From Streptomyces lanatus (lineage in GTDB: Bacteria > Actinomycetota > Actinomycetes > Streptomycetales > Streptomycetaceae), in assembly GCF_014655715.1 (NCBI RefSeq), contig NZ_BNBM01000007.1, positions 367,901 through 431,900 on the forward strand: a stretch of 64,000 nucleotides of DNA, read 5' to 3'. The number at the start of each line of letters is the position of its first letter. The stretch's first letter is position 1. The position numbers and the translations under genes are program-made. Below, one piece after another: positions 17,147-27,078 of the stretch. The notes below the pieces were generated by a model. The model had not been told where the DNA came from and searched no databases. It was given only the letters and a program-made list of their open reading frames with translations.

Positions 17147-17916
17147 CAGCTGGTGCGGCCCTTCGCGTCGAACTGCTTCATGAAGTCGAGCACGTTGTCC
17201 GCGGTCGGCCGGTACATCTCGTCGACGATCCGGCCGTCCGCGAGGAACACCACGCGGTCCGCGTACGCCGCGGCCACCGGGTCGTGCGTCACCATCACCA
17301 CGGTCTGCCCCAACTCCCGTACGGAGTTGCGCAGGAAGCCCAGCACCTCGGCGCCCGAGCGCGAGTCGAGGTTTCCGGTGGGCTCGTCGCCGAAGATGAT
17401 CTCGGGGCGGGAGGCGAGGGCGCGGGCCACGGCGACGCGCTGCTGCTGGCCGCCGGAGAGCTGGGCGGGGCGGTGCTTGAGCCGGTCGGAGAGGCCGATC
17501 ATGCGGATCACCGAGTCCACCCACTGCTGGTCCGGCTTGCGGCCCGCGATGTCCATCGGGAGGGTGATGTTCTCCATGGCGGTCAGCGTCGGCAGCAGGT
17601 TGAACGCCTGGAAGATGAAGCCGATCTTGTCCCGGCGCAGCTTCGTGAGCTGCTTGTCCTTCAGGGTGCCGAGCTCGGTGTCGCCGATGCGCACCGACCC
17701 TGAGGAGAAGGTGTCCAGACCCGCCACGCAGTGCATCAGCGTGGACTTGCCGGAGCCGGAGGGGCCCATGATCGCGGTGAACTCGGCCTGCCGGAAGTCG
17801 ACGGAGACCCGGTCCAGGGCGACCACCTGGGTCTCGCCCTGTCCGTAGATCTTCGACAGATCCGTGGCCCGTGCGGCCACGGTGGTGGCCCGGTCGGCGA
17901 TGGGTGCGGTGGTCAC
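17146..17916 (-). CDS. ABC transporter ATP-binding protein (MacB/LolD type)
   Basis: This 256-residue ATPase energises the FtsX permease encoded directly after it. The motifs are complete: Walker A GPSGSGKST, Q-loop FIFQAFNLLPTL, signature LSGGQQQRVAVARA, Walker B IIFGDEPTGNLD, and the H-loop VMVTHD. DEPTGNLDS is typical of the MacB/LolD subfamily. I take the GTG at 17916 as start, with AGGAG upstream; a longer frame reaches 18489 but runs through non-coding sequence and across the tRNA. The operon is transcribed away from bldA. Confidence 0.93.
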   Translation of the reverse strand: MTTAPIADRATTVAARATDLSKIYGQGETQVVALDRVSVDFRQAEFTAIMGPSGSGKSTLMHCVAGLDTFSSGSVRIGDTELGTLKDKQLTKLRRDKIGFIFQAFNLLPTLTAMENITLPMDIAGRKPDQQWVDSVIRMIGLSDRLKHRPAQLSGGQQQRVAVARALASRPEIIFGDEPTGNLDSRSGAEVLGFLRNSVRELGQTVVMVTHDPVAAAYADRVVFLADGRIVDEMYRPTADNVLDFMKQFDAKGRTS

Positions 17917-18309
17917 GAGAAGAACGCTCCTGAAGGGACGGCGGTGTGTTCGAAGGACGTATCCATCGTCCCGGCCGCGAACCGCCGTGTAGTCCGTCCC
18001 TGTTCTGGTCCCGAAGGCAGACTGCGGATGGACCACGGGCGCCTGTGTCATACCTGAGGATGACGGCGGCCCCTGACACCCGTTCGCATCGGGAACAGGT
18101 GGAGCGTCCTTGTTCGGGCGGTGAAATTCCGTCATTCCGTATGCGGCGCCGACCACCGCGCGTAAGGCTATTGGCAAGTGCGGATGGCGTGTTCCGTGGG
18201 CTGATGCACCCTCAGACATCAATAAAATAAGACAACATCGGTCCGCCCGTCCGCTGTTCGGGGGATGTATCCCGATAGGCTCGGAACCTCGATGCGGAGC
18301 CCATGGCCT
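17917..18309. other. Intergenic region between the ABC operon and bldA
   Basis: This is 393 bp without a gene, and should hold the divergent promoters. AATAAAATAA at 18221-18230 is an unusually AT-rich run for this genome. TAGGCT at 18276-18281 is a plausible -10 box for bldA, though no good -35 is visible. I see nothing else. Confidence 0.4.
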
Positions 18310-18393
18310 GCCCAGATGGTGGAATGCAGACACGGCGAGCTTAAACCTCGCTGCCCCTTCGCGGGCGTGCCGGTTCAAGTCCGGCTCTGGGCA
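18310..18393 (+). tRNA. bldA: tRNA-Leu, anticodon UAA (bldA)
   Basis: The 84-base gene folds as a class II tRNA. Acceptor arms GCCCAGA and TCTGGGC close it, the anticodon stem GCGAG/CTCGC holds loop CTTAAAC with anticodon TAA at 18342-18344, there is a long variable arm (GCCCCTTCGCGGGC), and the T arm is GCCGG-TTCAAGT-CCGGC. The discriminator is A and no CCA is encoded. This is the only tRNA reading UUA in Streptomyces. UUA codons are rare and enriched in developmental and antibiotic regulators, so bldA mutants are bald. The sequence agrees closely with the S. coelicolor bldA I remember. Confidence 0.97.
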
Positions 18394-18496
18394 CTTCCGA
18401 CTCTCTTCTGCTCCTTCAAGAGTTGACCCCGATTCAAGAGTTCCCGCGCAACCGTTGACAGCGGGCCTGCGCGGTCGGAGACTCGACATCGGAAAT

Positions 18497-18516
18497 TGGT
18501 GAATAGAAGTTCACCA
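18497..18516. promoter_or_regulatory. Perfect inverted repeat upstream of pobA (operator candidate)
   Basis: TGGTGAA-TAGAAG-TTCACCA is a perfect 7-6-7 inverted repeat 34 bp before the pobA start. It lies just downstream of TTGACA (18455-18460), a likely -35 box. It is placed to block transcription or to bind an IclR/MarR-type regulator; no regulator gene is adjacent. Confidence 0.55.
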
Positions 18517-18549
18517 GGCGAACGGCGTCCATGTGAAGGGAAGCGACCG

Positions 18550-19725
18550 ATGCGCACCACCGTCGGCATCATCGGAGCGGGCCCGGCCGGCCTCCTCCTC
18601 GCCCGGCTGCTCCACAACGCCGGCATCGACTCGGTCGTCCTGGAGAGCCGCGACCGCGCCTACGTCGAGCACCGTCAGCGCGCCGGAATCCTGGAGCAGG
18701 GCACGGTGGACGTGCTCCGCGCGGCCGGCGCCGGGGAGCGGATGGACCGCGAGGGACTGCGCCACGACGGCATCGAACTGCGCTACGCCCGCAAACGCCA
18801 CCGCGTCGACTTCCCCGCACTCACCGGCGGCCGGTCGGTGACGGTCTACGCCCAGACCGAGGTCTGCAAGGACCTCATAGCCCTCCAACTGAAGGAGGGC
18901 GGCCCCCTGCTGTTCGAGGCGGAGGCGCTGGCCGTGGAAGGCGCGGACACCGGCAGCCCGCGCGTGCGCTTCCGTCACCAGGGCGCCGAGGACGTGCTCG
19001 AATGCGACTACGTCGTCGGCTGCGACGGCTTCTGGGGCGTCGCCCGCAAGGCCATCCCCGCGGAACTGGTCCGCGTCTTCGAGCGGACGTACCCCTTCGG
19101 CTGGCTCGGCATCCTCGCCGACGTCGCCCCCTCCCACGACGAACTGGTCTACGCCCGCCACGACCGCGGCTTCGCCCTGCTGTCCATGCGCTCCCCCTCC
19201 GTCTCCCGCCTCTACCTCCAGGTGCCGGACGGCACGGATGCCGAGGACTGGAGCGACGACGAGATCTGGGACGAGCTGGAACGCCGCTTCGAGACGGCCG
19301 ACGACTGGCGCCTGGAGCGCGGCCCCATCACCCAGAAGTCGGTGACACCCATGCGGTCGTACGTCCATGAACCCATGCGGCACGGCCGGCTCTTCCTGGC
19401 CGGTGACGCGGCCCACATCGTGCCGCCGACGGGTGCCAAGGGGCTGAATCTGGCCATCGGTGACGTCGTCACCTTCGCGCGTGCGCTGACGTATCAGAGG
19501 GAGACGGGATCGGCGGAACTCCTCGACGCCTACTCCGCGACCTGTCTGCGCCGGGTCTGGCAGGCCGAGCGGTTCTCCTACGACATGACGACGCTGCTGC
19601 ACCGCGCCCCCGAGGCCACGCCGTTCGAGGACCGGCTCCAGCTGGCGCGCCTCGATCGGATCGCGGGGTCGGTGGCGGCGGAGACGGACCTGGCGGAGGC
19701 GTACACCGGATTTCCGTTCGGGTGA
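18550..19725 (+). CDS. pobA: 4-Hydroxybenzoate 3-monooxygenase
   Basis: This 391-residue FAD enzyme hydroxylates 4-hydroxybenzoate to protocatechuate, feeding the beta-ketoadipate pathway. It has the N-terminal FAD fold GIIGAGPAGLLLARLL, the substrate-side HRQRAGILEQGTVDVL, the family DG motif DYVVGCDGFWGVAR, YPFGWLGIL, and the second FAD contact GDAAHIVPPTGAKGLNLA. Length equals that of characterised PobA enzymes. ATG 18550 has AAGGGA upstream. No pca genes are nearby, so it is a stand-alone unit just after bldA, probably under the inverted repeat at 18497. Confidence 0.95.
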   Translation: MRTTVGIIGAGPAGLLLARLLHNAGIDSVVLESRDRAYVEHRQRAGILEQGTVDVLRAAGAGERMDREGLRHDGIELRYARKRHRVDFPALTGGRSVTVYAQTEVCKDLIALQLKEGGPLLFEAEALAVEGADTGSPRVRFRHQGAEDVLECDYVVGCDGFWGVARKAIPAELVRVFERTYPFGWLGILADVAPSHDELVYARHDRGFALLSMRSPSVSRLYLQVPDGTDAEDWSDDEIWDELERRFETADDWRLERGPITQKSVTPMRSYVHEPMRHGRLFLAGDAAHIVPPTGAKGLNLAIGDVVTFARALTYQRETGSAELLDAYSATCLRRVWQAERFSYDMTTLLHRAPEATPFEDRLQLARLDRIAGSVAAETDLAEAYTGFPFG

Positions 19726-19914
19726 TCTCCGACAGGTTCCGGCCACGTAGCAGGTTGGTCATGAATAGGCCCCGTCGTGGCTGGGAATCACCCGGCCGCG
19801 TAGCGTGTTGGCCAGCACGACGAGGGAAAGATCCTCCCCAAGCACTAGGGTCAATCCTTTGCCTACCTATTACTCTTGAGCCAAGGCCGCGCACGGCGGC
19901 CATGGAGGAGTGAA

Positions 19915-20811
19915 ATGAGGAGCAGCAACCCGGTCTTCTCGCGACGGGGGTTCAGCCGCGACAACGGCTACGCGGGCTTCAACACCGCGCCGCAGGCCGG
20001 GACCGCCGCCGCTGTCGGCACGCAGGGCAACCCGTATGCCCAGCCGCAGGCCGGCAACCCGTACGCGCAGAACCCTTACGCCCAGCAGGCCCCGTACGGC
20101 GCACCGCCGCAGGCCCCGGCCACCACCGGCCGCATGACGATGGACGACGTCCTCATGCGCACCGGCACCACGCTCGGCATCCTGGTCGTCACGGCCGCGC
20201 TCGCCTGGGCGCTGCTGCCGGTCGACGACGCCAACATCAGCCGGTCCTACGGCATCGCCATCGGCGCCGGTCTGATCGGCATGGTCCTGGCGCTCGTCCA
20301 GTCCTTCAAGCGCAAGGCGTCGCCCGCGCTGATCCTGTCGTACGCCGCGCTCGAGGGCGTGTTCCTCGGCGTGGTCTCCAGCGTCGTCGACAACCGCATC
20401 GCCAGCGGCGCGGCCATGCAGGCCGTGCTCGGCACGCTCGCCGTGTTCTGCGCGGTGCTCGTGGCGTACAAGGCGGGCTGGATCCGCGTCAACCGCCGCT
20501 TCGTCGGCTTCGTGATGGCGGCCGCGCTCGGCTTCATCGTCCTGATGGCGATCAACCTGCTGTTCGCGGTCTTCGGCGGCGGTGACGGCCTCGGCTTCCG
20601 CAGCGGCCCGCTCGGCATCCTCTTCGGTGTCATCGGCATCCTGCTCGGCGCCTGCTTCCTCGCCCTGGACTTCAAGCAGGTCGAGGACGGTATCGCCTAC
20701 GGCGCGCCGCGCGAGGAGGCCTGGCTGGCGGCCTTCGGTCTCACCATGACGCTGGTGTGGATCTACATGGAGTTCCTGAGGCTCATCTCGATCCTCAACA
20801 GCAGCGACTGA
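19915..20811 (+). CDS. Bax inhibitor-1/YccA family membrane protein
   Basis: This is a 298-residue polytopic membrane protein. The first 75 residues are cytoplasmic and carry NPYAQ repeats (NPYAQPQAG, NPYAQNPYAQQAPYG). Seven predicted helices follow, beginning TTLGILVVTAALAWALL, with the family-typical SPALILSYAALEGVFLGVVS and the last helix AFGLTMTLVWIYMEFLRLISIL. BI-1/YccA proteins are pH-sensitive leak channels in other bacteria; here the function is unknown. ATG 19915 is preceded by GGAGGAG. A strong terminator follows the gene. Confidence 0.92.
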   Translation: MRSSNPVFSRRGFSRDNGYAGFNTAPQAGTAAAVGTQGNPYAQPQAGNPYAQNPYAQQAPYGAPPQAPATTGRMTMDDVLMRTGTTLGILVVTAALAWALLPVDDANISRSYGIAIGAGLIGMVLALVQSFKRKASPALILSYAALEGVFLGVVSSVVDNRIASGAAMQAVLGTLAVFCAVLVAYKAGWIRVNRRFVGFVMAAALGFIVLMAINLLFAVFGGGDGLGFRSGPLGILFGVIGILLGACFLALDFKQVEDGIAYGAPREEAWLAAFGLTMTLVWIYMEFLRLISILNSSD

Positions 20812-20839
20812 CCTGCGGTCGTAACCGCACCGTCGTAAG

Positions 20840-20872
20840 CGAAGGGCCCTGGGTTCGTCCCGGGGCCCTTCG
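20840..20872. terminator. Terminator after the BI-1/YccA gene
   Basis: CGAAGGGCCCTGGG (20840-20853) pairs over 14 bp, with one T-G, with 20859-20872 around a five-base loop. It serves convergent genes. Confidence 0.8.
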
Positions 20873-20886
20873 TCGTCGGTGCGCGC

Positions 20887-21117
20887 CTAGAGGAATTTGC
20901 GCGCCGCCCTCCTCAGGTCGTACTCATGGACGATCGCCTTCGCGTGGCCGTACGCGAGGTCGTATTCGTGGCGCAGCCAGCTGACCTTCTCCTCGAAGCG
21001 AACGAGAGCCGGGCCTTCTTCTACGGTGCGGAGCCAGTCGGAGACTTCACGACCGGTGCAGTGGGGGATGCGGGCGAGCATGTTGCGGTGGGTCTCCTCG
21101 GAGAGGACGTGGGACAT
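20887..21117 (-). CDS. DUF4287-like small protein
   Basis: This 76-residue cytoplasmic protein has a helical pattern: MSHVLSEETHRNMLARIPHCTGREVSDWLRTV, then EKVSWLRHEYDLAYGHAKAIVHEYDLRR. GREVSDWL and the closing LAYGHAKAIVHE are what I associate with DUF4287, a domain of unknown function. ATG 21117 has GGAGG five bases upstream; an upstream in-frame start at 21135 has none. It is a single gene between two terminators/convergent units. Confidence 0.75.
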   Translation of the reverse strand: MSHVLSEETHRNMLARIPHCTGREVSDWLRTVEEGPALVRFEEKVSWLRHEYDLAYGHAKAIVHEYDLRRAARKFL

Positions 21118-21199
21118 CGGCGCCTCCGGACGCAAAGGGGATGTAAGCCGGTCCTTCAGGTCACCGTGCCTGAGCGTTCGCCCGTTGGCAACAGTCGCG

Positions 21200-21205
21200 T
21201 ACGCT
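21200..21205 (+). promoter_or_regulatory. Putative -10 box of a leaderless transcript
   Basis: TACGCT ends six bases before the GTG at 21212, and no ribosome site precedes that codon. Confidence 0.35.
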
Positions 21206-21211
21206 CACGGC

Positions 21212-21523
21212 GTGGTTGATACGACGCGTTTGACCCGGGCCGTGGATCACTTCGCCGATCGTTTGAGGGCGGCGCCGCAGTCGCGCTTGCAGCGGAGCGC
21301 TGCCGCTGAGGCTTTGGGGTTGGCCAGGCGGTTGGCCTCGTGGGCGCAGACCGTGGAGGCGCCCGGGGTGGAGCCTCGGGAGATGCCTGATGCCGGGATG
21401 TTTGCGGCGGCCGATCAAATCACCGTTGCCGTACATGACTTGGCGGTGGTTCTTGAGAATGACGACCAGGTCGCTGAAGCGGTTCGGCTGGTGGAGGAGG
21501 CGCAGAAGAGGGCGGGCGTCTGA
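21212..21523 (+). CDS. Conserved hypothetical helical protein
   Basis: This is a 103-residue cytoplasmic protein I do not recognise. It is almost entirely alpha-helical (VDHFADRLRAAPQSRLQRSA, EALGLARRLASWAQTVE, AVHDLAVVLENDDQVAEAVRLVEEA). The GTG start lacks a Shine-Dalgarno sequence, but a -10-like TACGCT lies six bases upstream, so a leaderless message is likely. It has a moderate number of G/T third positions for this genome but a consistent coding pattern. It is divergent from the DUF4287 gene. Confidence 0.65.
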   Translation: MVDTTRLTRAVDHFADRLRAAPQSRLQRSAAAEALGLARRLASWAQTVEAPGVEPREMPDAGMFAAADQITVAVHDLAVVLENDDQVAEAVRLVEEAQKRAGV

Positions 21524-21544
21524 TGTTTCGTCGGCGGCTGACGG

Positions 21545-21606
21545 TTCGTGGGGGCTTGTCGCGCAGTTCCCCGCGCCCCTAAGGGCGCTGCAGGCCCCCG
21601 GCGCCT
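21545..21606. repeat. Dispersed Streptomyces intergenic repeat
   Basis: GGGGGCTTGTCGCGCAGTTC followed by CCCCGCGCCCCTAAGGGCGC is a sequence I recognise from many intergenic positions in Streptomyces chromosomes. It forms hairpins and may end transcription between two convergent genes. Confidence 0.6.
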
Positions 21607-21643
21607 AGAAGTGCCGCCTGTTCCCCCCGCCGGAAAATGCGAA

Positions 21644-22435
21644 TTACAGGCTGGCTATAACCCTGTCCGCCAGGATGTAGACGTTCTCCTCGCCGCAGGC
21701 GAAGGTCAGGGTGTACGCGCCCGAGACTCCCGAACCGCCGAGCAGGACCGGGGTCTCGCCGGCGCGCAGGGCCCCGGCGAGACGTTCCGCCGTCTCCCGG
21801 TGGCCGGGGGTCATGCACAGGGTCGTGCCGTCGGCGAAGACATAGACGTCGAGGGTGCCCAGGGGGCCCGGGCGGACGTCGGTCAGTTCGGTGGCGGAGG
21901 CGGCGAGGTCCTCCAGGGTGGCCACCGTGCGCTCATGGTCGTTCACCACCGGCGACGAGGCCGGGACGAAGTCCGGGTGGGAGGGGTGACGGCGGCGGGC
22001 CGCGGCCAGCTCGGGGGACTCCCCGGCGAACTCGTCGGCGTCCGCGGTGGACTCGGTCACCGGCTCCAGATGTTCAAGGCCCGCGAAATCGGCCTGGCGG
22101 GGCAGGAACAGCTCGCTGTCGGACAGGCCCAGCAGCGTGGGCGCGTCGGAGGCGTCACGGGCCTCCTGGGCGGCCCAGAAGGCGCGCGCCTCGGCCAGCT
22201 CCCGCTCCCGCTCCTCGGCGAGCGCATCGGCGACGGCCGCGCGTATCTCATCGGCGTCGGCGGCGTGGCGGGCCTGCGGGACGAGCCCGCGGGCCGTGGC
22301 GGTGTTGTTCTGTGCCAGCTCGGTGTGCAGGGCCGCGACCTGTCGGCGCAGCACCACGAGGGTGCGCAGGACGGCGACGCCCACGGCGCCGGTGGCGGCC
22401 GTGGTGAGCAGCAAAGCGATCGGCATGGCGCTCAC
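21644..22435 (-). CDS. Membrane-anchored conserved hypothetical protein
   Basis: This is a 263-residue protein with one N-terminal membrane helix (IALLLTTAATGAVGVAVL). A charged, possibly coiled-coil region follows (VLRRQVAALHTELA, EERERELAEARAFWAAQEAR), then an acidic middle, and a globular C-terminal domain (VYVFADGTTLCMTPGHRETAERLAGAL to TFACGEENVYILADRVIASL). I do not know a function. It is conserved among Streptomyces as far as I recall. It is followed by a dispersed repeat and preceded by about 270 bp that hold the thiolase terminator. Confidence 0.75.
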   Translation of the reverse strand: MSAMPIALLLTTAATGAVGVAVLRTLVVLRRQVAALHTELAQNNTATARGLVPQARHAADADEIRAAVADALAEERERELAEARAFWAAQEARDASDAPTLLGLSDSELFLPRQADFAGLEHLEPVTESTADADEFAGESPELAAARRRHPSHPDFVPASSPVVNDHERTVATLEDLAASATELTDVRPGPLGTLDVYVFADGTTLCMTPGHRETAERLAGALRAGETPVLLGGSGVSGAYTLTFACGEENVYILADRVIASL

Positions 22436-22632
22436 TGACGTACTCCCGGTTCAAAGTCGACCCCCGACTTCCTACATCAGCTTGAAGGGCGGACTATCCA
22501 GCTGTCAGTGCGTAACGTCACGAAACGGGCAGGGTTTTGGGCCCGGAGTTTGGTGCGGAAACTGCTCTGACCTGCGTAAATCCCTTCGCGAAGGGAGATA
22601 GGTCACATCCTGGGGGAGATTGGATCACAAAA

Positions 22633-22669
22633 CGGCCCAGAACCTTGGACTTTCGCGGGTTCTGGGCCG
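22633..22669 (-). terminator. Intrinsic terminator of the thiolase gene
   Basis: CGGCCCAGAACC (22633-22644) pairs perfectly with GGTTCTGGGCCG (22658-22669). Read on the minus strand it is followed by TTTTG. Confidence 0.85.
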
Positions 22670-22708
22670 AAGGCTCACACGGGGTTGCCTGTTGACTACA
22701 TACGGGCG

Positions 22709-23929
22709 TCAGCTGAGGCGTTCGATGACCATCGCCATGCCCTGGCCGCCGCCGACGCACATGGTCTCCAGACCGAACTGCTTGTCGTGGAACTGGAGGG
22801 AGTTGATGAGCGTGCCGGTGATGCGGGCGCCGGTCATGCCGAAGGGGTGGCCGACGGCGATGGCGCCGCCGTTGACGTTCAGCTTGTCCAGGTCGATGCC
22901 GAGGTCGCGGTAGGAGGGGATCACCTGGGCGGCGAACGCCTCGTTGATCTCGACCAGGTCGATGTCGTCGATGGTGAGGCCGGCGCGGCGCAGGGCCTGG
23001 TTGCTGGCCTCGACCGGGCCGAGGCCCATGATCTCCGGGGACAGGCCGGAGACGCCGGTCGACACGATGCGGGCGAGCGGGGTCAGGCCGAGCTCGCGGG
23101 CCTTGGTGTCGGACATGATCACGACCGCGGCGGCGCCGTCGTTCAGCGGGCAGCAGTTGCCGGCGGTGACGAGGCCGTCGGGGCGGAAGACCGGCTTGAG
23201 GCCCTGGACGCCCTCCATGGTGACGCCGGCGCGAGGGCCGTCGTCCTTGCTGACGACGGTGCCGTCGGGGAGGGTCACCGGGGTGATCTCGCGCTCCCAG
23301 AAGCCGTTCTTGATGGCTTCCTCGGCGAGGTTCTGCGAGCGGACGCCGAACTCGTCCAGCTCCTGGCGGGTGATGCCCTTCATCCGGGCGAGGTTCTCGG
23401 CGGTCTGGCCCATGGCGATGTAGGCGTCCGGGATCAGGCCGTCCTCGCGCGGGTCGTGCCAGGTCGTGCCCTCCTGCTCGGCGACCGCGGCGGTACGGGC
23501 CTCGGCCTCGGCGAACAGCGGGTTGTGCGTGTCCGGGAGGCTGTCGGAGTTGCCCTTGGCGAACCGCGACACCATCTCGACACCGGCAGAGATGAAGACG
23601 TCGCCCTCACCGGCCTTGATGGCGTGCAGCGCCATGCGGGAGGTCTGGAGCGAGGAGCTGCAGTACCGGGTGATGGTGCAGCCCGGGAGGTGGTCCATGC
23701 CCATCTGCACGGCGACGATACGACCGAGGTTGTTGCCCTGCTCACCGCCCGGGAGGCCGCAGCCGAGCATCAGGTCGTCGATGTCGCGCGGGTCCAGCTC
23801 GGGGACCTTGGCGAGCGCGGCCTGGATGATGGTGGCGGTGATGTCGTCGGGGCGCAGGTCCTTGAGGGAGCCCTTGAAGGCGCGGCCGATGGGGGAGCGG
23901 GCGGTCGAGACGATCACGGCTTCGGGCAT
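22709..23929 (-). CDS. Acetyl-CoA C-acetyltransferase (thiolase)
   Basis: This 406-residue thiolase cleaves 3-ketoacyl-CoA or condenses acetyl-CoA units. N-terminal VSTARSPIGRAFKGSL, the nucleophile cysteine in TRYCSSSLQ, the GNCCPLNDGAAAVVIM region, NEAFAAQ, the active-site histidine in AVGHPFGMTGAR, and the second catalytic cysteine in CVGGGQGMA are all present. The nucleophile loop is CSSS rather than the more usual CSSG/CGSG. ATG 23929 is preferred over the GTG one codon upstream. The gene is monocistronic, with a strong terminator. A perfect AAGCGCTT palindrome lies 109 bp upstream. Confidence 0.93.
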   Translation of the reverse strand: MPEAVIVSTARSPIGRAFKGSLKDLRPDDITATIIQAALAKVPELDPRDIDDLMLGCGLPGGEQGNNLGRIVAVQMGMDHLPGCTITRYCSSSLQTSRMALHAIKAGEGDVFISAGVEMVSRFAKGNSDSLPDTHNPLFAEAEARTAAVAEQEGTTWHDPREDGLIPDAYIAMGQTAENLARMKGITRQELDEFGVRSQNLAEEAIKNGFWEREITPVTLPDGTVVSKDDGPRAGVTMEGVQGLKPVFRPDGLVTAGNCCPLNDGAAAVVIMSDTKARELGLTPLARIVSTGVSGLSPEIMGLGPVEASNQALRRAGLTIDDIDLVEINEAFAAQVIPSYRDLGIDLDKLNVNGGAIAVGHPFGMTGARITGTLINSLQFHDKQFGLETMCVGGGQGMAMVIERLS

Positions 23930-24037
23930 CACGGCTCCAGGTGCATACCGGGGGGTCGGGCAGGGCTGTGAGGGAAGTTACCTGTCCGTAGGCGAAGGGT
24001 CACGGGTGTGAGGGTGTGACCCTGGCCGCAATTTTCT

Positions 24038-24045
24038 AAGCGCTT
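24038..24045. promoter_or_regulatory. Short palindrome upstream of thiolase
   Basis: AAGCGCTT followed by GCTTTT resembles TetR-type operators of fatty-acid and sterol genes. Only eight bases are palindromic, so support is weak. Confidence 0.25.
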
Positions 24046-24072
24046 GCTTTTCTCCTGTCTCCCCTCCCCGGT

Positions 24073-25098
24073 TTACGACGACGGCGTCACCGGCGCCCGG
24101 TCCGGTTCGGGTACCCGCCGACGCCGCCGGCGCTTCAGCAGGGCCCATGGCCCCTTCGGCCCCGTCGGCATGGCGGCCGTGACCTCGGTGCCCGCCTCGG
24201 AGGCAGCCTCGGCCGCGGCGCGGGCCACCGGCAGGAAGCCCTCGCGGCGGGTGACGTCGGGGCGTTCCTCCTCCGCGGGCCACAGGCCCAGGGCCGCGCA
24301 GACGGTCGGCAGGACCGCCATCGCCGCCGTGGCGTAGCCCTCCGCGGAGGGGTGGTAGTTGTCGGGGCCGAAGAGCTCGCGCGGGTTGGCCGCGAATTCC
24401 GGGCCCAGCAGGTCGCCGAGCGACACCGTGCGGCCGCCCTGCTCGATGGCGCCGATCGTCTGCGCGGCCGCCAGCTGACGGGAGGCGCGGCGGGCCAGCC
24501 AGCGCAGGGGCTGCTGGACCGGTTCGATCGTGCCCAGGTCGGGGCAGGTGCCGACCACGACCTCCGCGCCGGCCGTGCGCAGCCGCCGTACGGCAGCCGA
24601 GAGGTGGCGGACCGAGCGGGTCGGGGGCATCCGGTTCGTGACGTCGTTCGCGCCGATCATGATCACGCAGACGTCGGGTGTCAGGGCCGGGTCGGCGAGG
24701 ACCAGGGCCACCTGGCGGTCCAGGTCGTCCGAGCGGGCTCCCGGCTGGGCCGCGTTGCGCAGGACCACCGGGCGCTCGGCCACCGCCGCGAGGCCCGACG
24801 CCAGCAGCGCCCCCGGCGTCTGTCCCGCCCGGTGCACGCCCTGTCCCGCGGCCGTCGAGTCGCCCAGCAGCGTCAGGCGCAGCGGCGGGTCACCGGGGGT
24901 CGTGTAGAGGTGGCCGTAGCGGCCGTCGGCGTTCGGGACGTGGTTGCTGGTGCCGTTGCCCACGTGCCGCCTGGCCATCCGCACCTCGGCGAGCAGCAGG
25001 CCCACCGCCGCCGCACCGGCGAGACCGATGCCGCCCCCGCCGTACGCGGCGCCCGCAGCGATCCGCCGGGCCACTCTCGCCCTCGACATGCGCGTCAT
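24073..25098 (-). CDS. Membrane-anchored SGNH/GDSL hydrolase
   Basis: This 341-residue esterase/lipase-type protein has an N-terminal hydrophobic segment (IAAGAAYGGGGIGLAGAAAVGLLLAEV) that should anchor or export it. The four SGNH blocks are visible: LTLLGDSTAAGQG with the nucleophile Ser, an early Gly in NAAQPGARSDD, IMIGANDVTN with the Asn, and DNYHPSAEGY with the Asp-His pair. The C-terminal tail is Arg-rich (KRRRRRRVPEPDR). I start at ATG 25098, behind AGGAGG; an upstream GTG at 25128 is possible. It is divergent from the cystathionine beta-synthase gene. The substrate is unknown. Confidence 0.88.
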   Translation of the reverse strand: MTRMSRARVARRIAAGAAYGGGGIGLAGAAAVGLLLAEVRMARRHVGNGTSNHVPNADGRYGHLYTTPGDPPLRLTLLGDSTAAGQGVHRAGQTPGALLASGLAAVAERPVVLRNAAQPGARSDDLDRQVALVLADPALTPDVCVIMIGANDVTNRMPPTRSVRHLSAAVRRLRTAGAEVVVGTCPDLGTIEPVQQPLRWLARRASRQLAAAQTIGAIEQGGRTVSLGDLLGPEFAANPRELFGPDNYHPSAEGYATAAMAVLPTVCAALGLWPAEEERPDVTRREGFLPVARAAAEAASEAGTEVTAAMPTGPKGPWALLKRRRRRRVPEPDRAPVTPSS

Positions 25099-25274
25099 GC
25101 GTCGCCGCCACCTCCTCCTGGCCGTCACAGCCGTACATCAACTGCTTGCCCCGCACGGACCGTGGCCCAATCCCAACCGCGAGTGAACGACTTTCGGCGG
25201 CCCCACGCGGACCACCGGGCCTTAGGCTGGCGGAACCACTACGACCACGCCTTTTTCAGCATCCGGAGACAACG

Positions 25275-26663
<1,389 letters not shown>

Positions 26664-27078
26664 CGGCGAACGTGCGGTGAACGGGGCGTGTCCGCGGCGA
26701 ACTTGCGATGACCGGGGCCGCTCGGAGCGACGCGGAACTGGTACGAGCGCGTCACGTTCACGCAGCACCCGCTTAACACGGGTCCGGCACATTAGTGGGT
26801 GTCGGCAGGGCGGGAGCGGCTCCCCGCCCCCGCCGGCACCAAAACGGCGTCACGGACCTCCGGAGCGGCTCCCGGACCTCCACAGACGCCACGGACGCGC
26901 AAGCCCGGCCCTGACCCGGCCCGCGTCCCTCGCGGGGACCGCCGTCGTCCCGCCCCCCGGCAACGGGGGTGCGGCGGTCCCCGCGACACTCTTCTCACCG
27001 ACGGCCGGTCACACCGTCACACCTCGGCCTCGGCCCAACTCCCGGACAACGCCGGCTTCTCCGCCGCCTCAGGAGGGT
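26664..27078. other. 415-bp gap with a strong hairpin between convergent genes
   Basis: There is no supported gene. A perfect 15-bp stem, TCGCGGGGACCGCCG (26930-26944) against 26972-26986, with an inner CCCCC/GGGGG stem, lies 267 bp after the cystathionine beta-synthase stop and probably ends transcription from both sides. Confidence 0.6.

Noticed and set aside
14615..18079. A 1154-codon minus frame spanning permease and ATPase genes
   Set aside because: The first 310 codons are the ATPase gene read in the wrong frame; the permease starts at ATG 17146, overlapping the ATPase stop.
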